From: Microbacterium sp. VKM Ac-2923 | Lineage (GTDB): Bacteria; Actinomycetota; Actinomycetes; Actinomycetales; Microbacteriaceae | Direction of reading: 5' to 3' | Assembly (NCBI RefSeq): GCF_022815605.1 | Contig: NZ_JALGRP010000009.1 | Location: forward strand, 62,001 to 126,000 | Length of the DNA: 64,000 nucleotides | In this document: in pieces, positions 8,447 through 15,913 of the stretch | How the letters are laid out: every line of letters starts with the position of its first letter | Numbering within the stretch: the first letter of the stretch is position 1 | Notes under the pieces: generated by a model | What the model saw: the letters and a program-made list of their open reading frames with translations, nothing else | Database searches by the model: none | What the model was told of the DNA's origin: nothing | Position numbers and translations under genes: made by a program

Positions 8447-9304
8447 ATGAGATTCGCACGCATCGGCGAGCGGGGGCACGAGGTGCCCGTGGTCGTGGTC
8501 GACGGCCGCTACCGGGACCTGCGGTCCCTGACGCTCGACATCGACGCCGCCTTCTGGGAGAGCGACCCCGTCGACCTGGTCTCACGCGCCCTCGCCGAGG
8601 GGACGCTCCCCGAGCTCCCGGATGCCGCCGAGGCCCGCATCGGCGCGCCCATCGCGCGACCGGGCGCCGTCGTGTGCGTCGGCATGAACTACGCCGCGCA
8701 CGCCGCCGAGTCCGGCTCCCTCCCCCCCGAGCAGCCGGTCATCTTCCTCAAGGTGCCCAACACCGTGGCGGGTCCGAACGACGATGTCGTGCTTCCTCGC
8801 GGCGGCGACAAGACCGACTGGGAGGTCGAGCTCGGCATCGTGATCGGCCAGGAGACGTCCTACCTCGACTCGCCCGACGAGGCCCTGGCCCACATCGCGG
8901 GATTCGTGCTCGTCAACGATCTGTCCGAGCGCCGGTTCCAGCTGGAGGTCTCGGGCGGACAGTGGTCGAAGGGCAAGTGCGCCCCGGGGTTCACCCCGAC
9001 GGGGCCGTGGGTCGTCACACCCGACGAGATCGACGCGGGCGACCTCCGCCTCCGCAGCTTCGTCAACGGCGCTCCGCGGCAGGATTCGCACACGGGCGAC
9101 ATGATCTTCTCGGTCTCGCACATCGTGTGGCACCTGTCGCAGTTCATGACGCTGGAGCCGGGCGACCTCGTCCTCACGGGCACCCCGGAGGGTGTCGCTC
9201 TGTCGGGGCGCTTCCCCTACCTGCAGCCCGGCGACGAGGTCGAGATCTCGATCGACGGCCTCGGCACGCAGCGCCAGAGCTTCTCGGCGTGGAGCCGGTC
9301 GTGA
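8447..9304 (+). CDS. FAH-family hydrolase, probable 2,4-diketo-3-deoxy-L-fuconate hydrolase
   Basis: A 285-residue fumarylacetoacetate-hydrolase fold protein. Metal ligands appear in DWEVELG (E126, E128), with CVGMNYAAHAAE and LTGTPEGV flanking the active site. In the non-phosphorylative fucose route this family splits the 2,4-diketo acid to pyruvate and L-lactate. The ATG at 8447 follows GAGGAGG; the much longer open frame upstream is antisense to the dehydratase. GTGA overlap couples it to the following SDR gene. Confidence 0.87.
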   Translation: MRFARIGERGHEVPVVVVDGRYRDLRSLTLDIDAAFWESDPVDLVSRALAEGTLPELPDAAEARIGAPIARPGAVVCVGMNYAAHAAESGSLPPEQPVIFLKVPNTVAGPNDDVVLPRGGDKTDWEVELGIVIGQETSYLDSPDEALAHIAGFVLVNDLSERRFQLEVSGGQWSKGKCAPGFTPTGPWVVTPDEIDAGDLRLRSFVNGAPRQDSHTGDMIFSVSHIVWHLSQFMTLEPGDLVLTGTPEGVALSGRFPYLQPGDEVEISIDGLGTQRQSFSAWSRS

Positions 9305-10119
9305 CGGCCGAGGTGCGCGGGCAGCTCGACGGCCTCCGCGCCATCGTCACGGGCGGAGCCTCGGGGATCGGCGCCGCCATCGCGGGGCTGCTCGCCGATT
9401 CCGGTGCATCGGTGGCGATCATCGACCGTGACGTCGCCGCGGACGCCGGAGCGCCGGCGTCGGCGTCGGGGGCGGTCGGCGACGCCGCCGATCCCCGTAT
9501 CGCCGCGTATCGGGCGGACGTGTCGGACCGCGCGAGCGTCGAGGCCGCCGTCGCGGCGATCGAGGCGCGGTGGGGAGGAATCGACATCGTCGTCAACAAT
9601 GCGGCGATCGGCGCGCAGGGTGACATCGCCGCCAACGACGACGACGAGTGGGCACGGGTGCTGTCGATCAACGTCACGGGCGTCGCGCGGGTGACGGCCG
9701 CCGCCCTTCCCGCCCTCCGGCGATCCCCGGCCGCCGCCGTGTGCAACGTGGCATCCATCGCGGCGGGGGCGGGCCTCCCGCAGCGCGCGCTGTACAGCGC
9801 GTCGAAGGGTGCCGTGGCCGCTCTCACGCGGGCCATGGCGGCCGACCACATCCGCGAGGGGATCCGCGTGAACGCGGTGTCGCCCGGCACCGCCGACACG
9901 CCCTGGGTGCGTCGACTGCTCGAGGCGGCAGAAGACCCGGTGCGCGAGCGGGCGGCCCTGGAGGCGCGCCAACCGCACGGTCGCCTGGTTTCGGCGGCCG
10001 AGGTCGCCGGCGCCGTGCTCTACCTGGTCAGCCCGCTGTCGGGGTCGACCACCGGCGTGGTCCTCGACGTCGACGGCGGCGTCTCGGGGCTGAGGCTGCG
10101 CCCCCTCGCCGAGAAGTAG
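9301..10119 (+). CDS. SDR dehydrogenase, probable 2-keto-3-deoxy-L-fuconate dehydrogenase
   Basis: A 272-residue classical short-chain dehydrogenase: cofactor motif GGASGIG (18-24), NNAAIG, catalytic S152, Y165 and K169 (YSASKG). The GTG start at 9301 sits inside the preceding stop (GTGA). Pairing with the FAH hydrolase indicates oxidation of the C4 hydroxyl of 2-keto-3-deoxy-fuconate; direct L-fucose dehydrogenase activity is the alternative. Its last 100 bp overlap, tail to tail, the end of the lactonase gene on the other strand. Confidence 0.85.
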   Translation: MTAEVRGQLDGLRAIVTGGASGIGAAIAGLLADSGASVAIIDRDVAADAGAPASASGAVGDAADPRIAAYRADVSDRASVEAAVAAIEARWGGIDIVVNNAAIGAQGDIAANDDDEWARVLSINVTGVARVTAAALPALRRSPAAAVCNVASIAAGAGLPQRALYSASKGAVAALTRAMAADHIREGIRVNAVSPGTADTPWVRRLLEAAEDPVRERAALEARQPHGRLVSAAEVAGAVLYLVSPLSGSTTGVVLDVDGGVSGLRLRPLAEK

Positions 10120-10988
10120 AAGCCCTCGCCGTTGCGGGCGAGGACGGCATTCCTTCCCGCGGCTCCGAGGCGGTCGAGCGCCCACGCGTCGACCGCCTCG
10201 AGCCACCGGTGCGGGTGCGCCCGCTCGGAGACGGGCCAGTCCCCGCCGTAGAGCAGCCGCTCCGGACCGAAGGCCTCGAGGGCCAGGTCGAAGAACGGCT
10301 CGACTTGCGCGACGCTCCATGGCCCCTCGGCTTCGGCCGGCAGCCCCGAGATCTTGACGTGCACGGACGACCTCTGCGCGAGATCGGCGAGGTCGAGGTG
10401 CCAGTCCGAGCCGCGCGGATCGATCGGCCGCCGCGCGCTGCCCACGGCGGGTTTGCCGAGATGGTCCAGCACGATGGCCAGCTCCGGCACGGCATCGGCG
10501 AGGGCGGTGACGTCGGGGAGCTGCGACGGCCGGACGCACGCGTCGAAGGGCAGGCCGCGCTCGGCGAGGAGCCGGGCGCCGGCGACGAAATCGGGGCGCT
10601 GCGCGAAGCCGGCGACCTCGCCCTGCAGAGACCGCCGGACACCCACGACGAGGGGCTCGGCGCGAAGCCGGTCGAGGTCGTCGCCGGCTCGTCGGCCGCG
10701 TTCGAGCGGGGCGTAGGCCACGATGCCGCGGACCCCGCACCCCTCGGCGACGGACGCGACCCACGCGACCTCGTCGTGTGCGCGGCTCGGGTCGCACTCG
10801 GCCTGCACGAAGACGGATGCCGTCGGAGTCGACGCCCCGGCCCAGGCGGCCTGATACTCCTCGGGCCCGAACCGGCGGTCCAGTTCGCCTTCGAGCCAGG
10901 GATACGGGAGGAGGGCGGGATCCCACAGGTGGAGGTGCGTGTCGAGGACGACCGCCGACGCGGGCGACGGCGGCTGCGGGCCGGTCAT
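10020..10988 (-). CDS. Amidohydrolase-2 family L-fuconolactonase
   Basis: A 322-residue TIM-barrel lactonase that opens L-fucono-lactone to L-fuconate. Signatures are DTHLHLWDP near the N-terminus (H18, H20), VLDHLGKP, VKISGL and LLYGGDWPVS. The ATG at 10988 is used (an alternative at 11009 adds seven residues); neither has a strong ribosome site, so translation may be leaderless or weak. The C-terminal ~30 residues are low-complexity and are encoded opposite the SDR gene, suggesting stop-codon drift. Confidence 0.87.
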   Translation of the reverse strand: MTGPQPPSPASAVVLDTHLHLWDPALLPYPWLEGELDRRFGPEEYQAAWAGASTPTASVFVQAECDPSRAHDEVAWVASVAEGCGVRGIVAYAPLERGRRAGDDLDRLRAEPLVVGVRRSLQGEVAGFAQRPDFVAGARLLAERGLPFDACVRPSQLPDVTALADAVPELAIVLDHLGKPAVGSARRPIDPRGSDWHLDLADLAQRSSVHVKISGLPAEAEGPWSVAQVEPFFDLALEAFGPERLLYGGDWPVSERAHPHRWLEAVDAWALDRLGAAGRNAVLARNGEGFYFSARGRSLSPETPPSTSRTTPVVDPDSGLTR

Positions 10989-10995
10989 CGGATGT
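10985..10995. promoter_or_regulatory. Second GntR-type operator candidate
   Basis: TCATCGGATGT matches the reverse complement of the site at 8385-8395 at 10 of 11 positions. It lies in the 27-bp gap and first codon between the lactonase gene (leftward) and the gntR gene (rightward). Binding here could repress both genes, including autoregulation. Confidence 0.55.
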
Positions 10996-11015
10996 CTGCG
11001 GCCTATCATTGCGGC

Positions 11016-11720
11016 ATGTCCCTGACCGACGACGCGATCGACCAGATCAAAGCCATGATCGTCAGCGGTGAGCTCCGACCGGGCGACCGCCTGCCGCCCG
11101 AGAAGGATCTGGCCGAGCGGCTCGGGCTGTCTCGCAACTCGCTGCGCGAGGCGGTCAAGGCCCTCGAGGTCATCCGCGTGGTCGACGTGCGGCGCGGAGA
11201 CGGCACGTACGTCACGAGCCTCGAGCCGGCCCTGCTCCTGGAGGCGATCTCGTTCGGGTTGGACCTGCACAACGACCGCTCGGTGCTCGAGCTCTTCGCG
11301 GTCCGCCGGATCCTCGAATCGCACGCCGCGGGGCTGGCGGCCCAGCGAGTGGACGCCGAGCAGATCGCCGCCCTCGCCGACGAGGTCGACGCGGTCGACG
11401 GTGCCACCTCGCTCGATGAGCTCGTCGCCCACGACGTGCGTCTGCACCGCCTGATCGCGACGTTCTCGGGCAACCGATACCTGGCGGGGCTCATCGAGTC
11501 GCTGTCGGCCCACACGGTCCGCGCGCGGGTGTGGCGGGGCCTGACGCAGGAGGGGGCGGCGGAGCGGACGCTCGTGGAGCATCGGGCCCTCGTCGAGGCG
11601 CTCGCGGCCCACGACGTCGAGCGGGCGTCCGTGCTCGCGAGCGCCCACGTGTCGGGGGTGGAGGAGTGGCTGCGCCGAGCCGCGGCCGGGGGAGAGACCC
11701 CGGCGGCATCCGAGCGCTGA
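11016..11720 (+). CDS. GntR/FadR-family regulator of the fucose operons
   Basis: A 234-residue protein with an N-terminal winged HTH (IKAMIVSGELRPGDRLPPEKDLAERLGLSRNSLREAVKALE, in segments, residues 10-50) and an all-helical FCD effector domain (ELFAVRRILESHAAGLAA; HDVRLHRLIATFSGN; HRALVEALAAHD). FCD metal-type histidines and Asp are visible. It is divergent from the lactonase gene and most likely senses a fucose intermediate such as fuconate. It is convergent with nagB, 16 bp apart. Confidence 0.85.
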   Translation: MSLTDDAIDQIKAMIVSGELRPGDRLPPEKDLAERLGLSRNSLREAVKALEVIRVVDVRRGDGTYVTSLEPALLLEAISFGLDLHNDRSVLELFAVRRILESHAAGLAAQRVDAEQIAALADEVDAVDGATSLDELVAHDVRLHRLIATFSGNRYLAGLIESLSAHTVRARVWRGLTQEGAAERTLVEHRALVEALAAHDVERASVLASAHVSGVEEWLRRAAAGGETPAASER

Positions 11721-11736
11721 TCGTCCTCCACCGTCG

Positions 11737-12507
11737 TCACACCTGCCAGTCCGGACGGTGGGCGAAGACCTCGTCGTAGTACGCCCGCAGACGGAGCTCG
11801 GCCGCCGCCGCCTCATCGACCACCACGGTCACGCGCGGGTGCAGCTGCAGCACGGAGGCGGGGCACATCGCCGTCACCGGGCCCTCGACGGCCGCGGCCA
11901 CCGCCGCGGCCTTGCGCGAACCGATCGCGACGAGCACGATCTCGCGGGCATCGAGGATCGTGCCGAGACCCTGCGTGACGCAGTGGCGGGGCACATCGTC
12001 GGGGGAGTCGAAGAAGCGGGCGTTGTCTCTCCGGGTCTGCTCGGTGAGGGTCTTCACCCGCGTGCGGGATGCCAACGACGAGGTCGGCTCGTTGAAGCCG
12101 ATGTGGCCCGTGGTGCCGATGCCGAGGATCTGCACATCGACTCCGCCCGCCGCCGCGATGAGCTCCTCGTACCGCGCGCCCGCGGTTCGCAGGCCCTCGA
12201 CGGAGCCGTCCGGAACCTCCACGCGGGCGGGGTCGAGACCCAGCCGGTCGGTGACCTCGCGAGCGATGACCGATCGATAGCTCTCCGGGTGACCGGGCGG
12301 GAGCCCGACGTACTCGTCCAGCGCGAAGGCGCGGGCGGCGCGGACCGCCGCGAGAGCGCGGCGCTCCAGCGCCTCGTACACCGGGAGGGGAGACGACCCC
12401 GTCGCGACGCCGAGGACGTGGAGCGCACCCTCCTCGGCGCGCCGCTGGACGATGTCGGCCGCGTACTCGCCCGCGGCCTCCTGGTCGGTGGTGACGACGA
12501 CCTGCAT
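11737..12507 (-). CDS. nagB: Glucosamine-6-phosphate deaminase
   Basis: A 256-residue enzyme converting GlcN-6-P to fructose-6-P and ammonia. It has phosphate-binding GVATGSSPLPVYE, the catalytic base D64 (FALDEYVGL), and GIGTTGHIGFNEP with H135. The residue equivalent to E. coli D141 (before the glycine and histidine) is Thr here, a position known to vary in Gram-positive enzymes. The start is preceded by AAGGAC. With nagA and the ROK kinase it completes GlcNAc entry into glycolysis, though it is transcribed apart from nagA. Confidence 0.92.
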   Translation of the reverse strand: MQVVVTTDQEAAGEYAADIVQRRAEEGALHVLGVATGSSPLPVYEALERRALAAVRAARAFALDEYVGLPPGHPESYRSVIAREVTDRLGLDPARVEVPDGSVEGLRTAGARYEELIAAAGGVDVQILGIGTTGHIGFNEPTSSLASRTRVKTLTEQTRRDNARFFDSPDDVPRHCVTQGLGTILDAREIVLVAIGSRKAAAVAAAVEGPVTAMCPASVLQLHPRVTVVVDEAAAAELRLRAYYDEVFAHRPDWQV

Positions 12508-12514
12508 GGTGTCC

Positions 12515-12526
12515 TTCCGATCGGAA
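12515..12526. promoter_or_regulatory. 12-bp perfect palindrome at the nagB ribosome site
   Basis: TTCCGATCGGAA lies 8-19 bp upstream of the nagB start, overlapping its AAGGAC ribosome site. A perfect palindrome here could be an operator or an mRNA hairpin hiding the ribosome site. No second copy was noticed in the window. Confidence 0.4.
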
Positions 12527-12569
12527 TCATCACGGCCGCACGGATTGGATGCCGGGCCGTGTGGATTTA

Positions 12570-12583
12570 TGGCATCGATGCCA
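12570..12583. promoter_or_regulatory. LacI-type operator upstream of the beta-galactosidase gene
   Basis: TGGCATCGATGCCA is a perfect 14-bp palindrome with the central CG of classic LacI/GalR operators. It sits 43 bp before the GH35 start and 63 bp before nagB on the other strand. Related half-sites occur before the ABC transporter operon (20917-20951) and before the ROK gene (27387-27402). The LacI protein at 14838 is the natural candidate ligand. Confidence 0.72.
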
Positions 12584-12625
12584 ACAATATGTCAGACTGA
12601 CGGAATTCCCACAGGATTGGCCATC

Positions 12626-14434
12626 GTGACAGACACCCTCCCCCGCCCTCGCGCCGCCTCCCCGGTCGTTCCGACGACCACGCTGACCTGGGCTGAGAAC
12701 CGCTTGATGCGTGACGGCGTTCCGACCCGGCTGCTGTCCGGTTCGGTGCACTACTTCCGCATCCACCCCGATCAGTGGCGCGACCGTCTCCAGCGGGTGA
12801 AGGACCTGGGCCTGAACACGGTCGACACCTACGTGCCGTGGAACTTCCATCAGCCCCGCCACGACGAGGCTCCCGATTTCACCGGATGGCGCGATCTCGA
12901 GCGCTTCCTGCTCATCGCGGCCGACCTCGGTCTGGATGCCACGGTGCGCCCCGGTCCCTACATCTGCGCCGAGTGGTCCAACGGTGGTCTCCCCGTGTGG
13001 CTCACCGCTCGCGGCATCCCTCTGCGCTCCTCCGACGAGCGCTTCCTCGCGCCGGTGCGCGAATGGTTCTCCCACCTGCTGCCCCGTATCGCGGCGCTGC
13101 AGGCTCACGTCGGCGGACCGGTCGTGGCGGTGCAGGTCGAGAACGAGTTCGGCAGTTTCGGCGACGATCGTTCCTACCCGGCCGCGATCGCGCGCGAACT
13201 GCGCGACCAGGGCATCACCGAGCTGCTCTTCACCGCCGACGGGCCGACCGAGCTCATGCTCGATGCCGGGGCGGTCGACGGGGTCCTCCAGGGACTGACC
13301 CTGGGCTCACGGGTCGGCGCTGCGCGCGATCTGGCGCGCACCCGGCGTCCCGACGAGCCCCTCCTCGTCGCCGAGTACTGGAACGGCTGGTTCGATCACT
13401 GGGGACACCCCCACCACGTGCGCGGATCGGCCAACGCGGCCGAGACCCTAGCCGCGATCGTCGAGGACGGCGGCAGCGTCGCCCTCTACATGGCCCACGG
13501 GGGCACGAACTTCGGACTGTGGGCCGGCGCCAACCGCGTCGACGGCGAACTCCGCGGCACCGTCACCAGCTACGACTCCGACGCCCCGATCGCCGAGGAC
13601 GGCACCCTCACCGAGAAGTTCCACGCGATGCGCGAGGTCCTCGGCGCGACCGCCCCGATCGTCTCGCTCCCTCCGCGCATGGTCGCGCCGCAGCGGGTCG
13701 AGGTCACCGTCGGAGCGGGCCTCGGCGAGGCGCTCGCGAGCCTGGCGCAGGCGCCGCGGCCCGTAGCATCCACCGTCGCGTTCGAAGACCTCGGTCAGGA
13801 TTCCGGGATGCTGCTGCTCTCGGCCGAGGTGATGCTGCCGACCGGCGAGATCGACCTCGTCTTCCCCCGTGTCGCCGACCGGGCGATGGTCCGAGTCGAC
13901 GGCCGCCCCGCGGGCACGGTGGCCGAGTCGGGCACCATCACCGTCACGGGTGCCGGCGCCCCCGCGCGCGTCGACGTCGTCATCGACAACCTGGGCCGCG
14001 TGAACTACGGATGGTCGCTCGGCGAGCGCAAGGGCCTGCTGGATCCGGTGCTGGTGCAGCGCCGCATCGTGCAGAAGTGGCAGGCCGCCTCGATCGACGT
14101 CGCCGCGGCCGACGAGGCGACGATCGCCCGTCTCGGTGTCCCCGGAGAAGCGGATGCCGCGGGGGGAGCGACCGCGGTGTTCCACCTTCCGGAGTCCGCC
14201 GACGCGCACCTCGCGCTGCCCGGCTTCGCGCGCGGTTTCGTCTGGATCAACGGCTTCCTGCTGGGCCGGTACTGGGAGATCGGCCCCCAGCAGACCCTCT
14301 ACGTGCCGGCGCCTCTGCTGCGCGCGGGCGCCAACGTGGTCACCGTGCTCGAGCTGGAGCGCCGGGGTACCCGCATCGAGCTCCGCGATCGCCCCGAGCT
14401 CGGCCCCGAAGAGGAATACATCGAGCACTTCTGA
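12626..14434 (+). CDS. Glycoside hydrolase family 35 beta-galactosidase
   Basis: A 602-residue GH35 enzyme. The N-terminal barrel begins LLSGSVHYFRIHPDQWRDRL; RPGPYICAEWSNGG is typical; the acid/base is E174 in VENEFG and the nucleophile E250 in VAEYWNGWFDHWG. C-terminal jelly-roll domains end with GFVWINGFLLGRYWEIGPQ. There is no signal peptide, so it acts on imported oligosaccharides, removing terminal beta-galactose. The GTG at 12626 (AGGA upstream) is preferred to in-frame codons within the operator region. A 31-bp repeat array follows. Confidence 0.93.
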   Translation: MTDTLPRPRAASPVVPTTTLTWAENRLMRDGVPTRLLSGSVHYFRIHPDQWRDRLQRVKDLGLNTVDTYVPWNFHQPRHDEAPDFTGWRDLERFLLIAADLGLDATVRPGPYICAEWSNGGLPVWLTARGIPLRSSDERFLAPVREWFSHLLPRIAALQAHVGGPVVAVQVENEFGSFGDDRSYPAAIARELRDQGITELLFTADGPTELMLDAGAVDGVLQGLTLGSRVGAARDLARTRRPDEPLLVAEYWNGWFDHWGHPHHVRGSANAAETLAAIVEDGGSVALYMAHGGTNFGLWAGANRVDGELRGTVTSYDSDAPIAEDGTLTEKFHAMREVLGATAPIVSLPPRMVAPQRVEVTVGAGLGEALASLAQAPRPVASTVAFEDLGQDSGMLLLSAEVMLPTGEIDLVFPRVADRAMVRVDGRPAGTVAESGTITVTGAGAPARVDVVIDNLGRVNYGWSLGERKGLLDPVLVQRRIVQKWQAASIDVAAADEATIARLGVPGEADAAGGATAVFHLPESADAHLALPGFARGFVWINGFLLGRYWEIGPQQTLYVPAPLLRAGANVVTVLELERRGTRIELRDRPELGPEEEYIEHF

Positions 14435-14442
14435 GCGTCAGG

Positions 14443-14814
14443 GTGCACCGCGGTGCCTGCGGTCAGCGTCCGGGTGCACCGCGGTGCCGGCGGTCAGCGT
14501 CCGGGTGCACCCTGGCGCCTGCGGTCAGCGTGCCGGTGCACCCTGACGCCTGCGGTCAGCGTCCGGGTGCACCGCGGTGCCGGCGGTCAGCGTCCGGGTG
14601 CACCGCGGTGCCGGCGGTCAGCGTCCGGGTGCACCGCGGTGCCGGTGATCAGCGTCCGGGTGCACCGCGGTGCCGGCGGTCAGCGTCCGGGTGCACCGCG
14701 GTGCCGGCGGTCAGCGTCCTGGTGCACCGCGGTGCCGGCGATCAGCGTCCTGGTGCACCCCGACGCCGGCGATCAGCGTCCTGGTGCACCCCGACGCCGG
14801 CGATCAGCGATGGG
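14443..14814. repeat. Twelve-copy 31-bp tandem repeat array
   Basis: Units start exactly every 31 bp at 14443, 14474, 14505 and so on to 14784. Most contain the perfect 12-bp palindrome GCACCGCGGTGC, preceded by GTCCGGGT. Copies 3 and 4 have ACCCTG variants; the last three share TCCTGGTGC and GATCAGC, indicating stepwise local duplication. The unit is not a multiple of 3 and has no spacers. It fills the 403-bp gap between the convergent GH35 and lacI genes; nothing else was seen there. It may fold into serial hairpins and act as a bidirectional terminator. Confidence 0.9.
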
Positions 14815-14837
14815 TCGCGCGGAAACAGACGTGTCGC

Positions 14838-15866
14838 TCAGCTCGTGCGGCGCGCGGTGCTGGAGCGGACGACGAGCTCGGGCGAGACCGTCACCCGTGT
14901 GCGCTCGACGTTCGGGTCGTCGATGGCCGCGAGCACGTGCTCGACGGCGATCCGTCCCATCTGCTCGAACGGCTGGCGGATCGTCGTCAGCGGGGGGTGG
15001 GCGTACTGCGCGAGGGGGATGTCGTCCATCGACACCACGGAGACGTCTTCGGGAACGCGGCGTCCCTGCTCGGCGAGCGCGCGGAGCAGGCCGAAGGCCA
15101 TCTCGTCCGACGACGTGAAGACGGCCGTCGCGTCGGGCATGCGGGCCACGATGAGGCCGTTGCGGTAGCCGGATTCGGCGGTCCAATCGCCGTGGAGCAC
15201 GGGAGGGACGGATCTGCCGGCGTCACGCAGGGCGGCCTCCCACCCGGTCGTGCGTCCCGAGGCATCCCGCCACGACGAGGGCCCGGCGAGGTGCCAGACG
15301 GTGTCGTGTCCGAGTTCGAGCAGGTGTTCGGTGGCGAGGCGCCCGGACTGCTCCTGATCCAACGCGACGACGTCGTCTTCGGCGGAGCTCGAGCCGTCGA
15401 TGACCGCCGTCGGCAGGCCGTTCGTGACGCGTCCGAGAGCGAGCTCGTCCCAGATGGGGACCGCGACGATCAGGCCGTCGACGCCCTGGTCGCGCAGGTG
15501 CTCGACCCCGTCGGTGATCGCCGCGGGTGAGACGGAGGTCGTCCCCGCCGCGCTGACGAAGTAGCCGCGCTCGCGCGCGGCGCGATTGACGCCCAGCATG
15601 ATCGCGGCGGGGGCGTATTGGTCGGACTCGTGCGTCAGCACACCCAGGGTCATGCTGCGGCCGGTGACGAGGGCGCGGGCCAGACCGGTGCGGCGGTAGC
15701 CCGTCCGCTCGACGGCCTCCTCGACCTGCAGACGGGTGACTTCCGACACGTTCGGGTGGCCGCGGAGCACGCGCGACACGGTCTGCGGAGACACGCCCGC
15801 CACGGTGGCCACGTCGGCCATCGTGGGTGCGCGCATGCGTCGGCTGACGCCCTGCTCCGTGGCCAT
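14838..15866 (-). CDS. LacI-family transcriptional regulator
   Basis: A 342-residue regulator: N-terminal HTH and hinge (TMADVATVAGVSPQTVSRVLRGHPNVS, in parts; YRRTGLARALVTGRS) and a periplasmic-binding-protein-like effector domain with VSMDDIPLAQYAHPPLTTIRQP. The start at 15866 is used because AAAGGGGGG precedes it. An alternative ATG at 15917 adds 17 residues and would overlap the fucosidase stop as ATGA. It is the last gene of the transporter-fucosidase operon, so likely regulates that operon and the GH35 gene through the TGGCATC sites. Confidence 0.88.
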   Translation of the reverse strand: MATEQGVSRRMRAPTMADVATVAGVSPQTVSRVLRGHPNVSEVTRLQVEEAVERTGYRRTGLARALVTGRSMTLGVLTHESDQYAPAAIMLGVNRAARERGYFVSAAGTTSVSPAAITDGVEHLRDQGVDGLIVAVPIWDELALGRVTNGLPTAVIDGSSSAEDDVVALDQEQSGRLATEHLLELGHDTVWHLAGPSSWRDASGRTTGWEAALRDAGRSVPPVLHGDWTAESGYRNGLIVARMPDATAVFTSSDEMAFGLLRALAEQGRRVPEDVSVVSMDDIPLAQYAHPPLTTIRQPFEQMGRIAVEHVLAAIDDPNVERTRVTVSPELVVRSSTARRTS

Positions 15867-15913
15867 GTGCCCGATGCCCCCCTTTGCGGCGCGCCCTGCG
15901 GCGACCAGAACTC

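Noticed and set aside
14443..14814. CRISPR array
   Set aside because: Repeats of 31 bp follow each other directly with no unique spacers, and no cas genes are nearby; it is a tandem repeat array.
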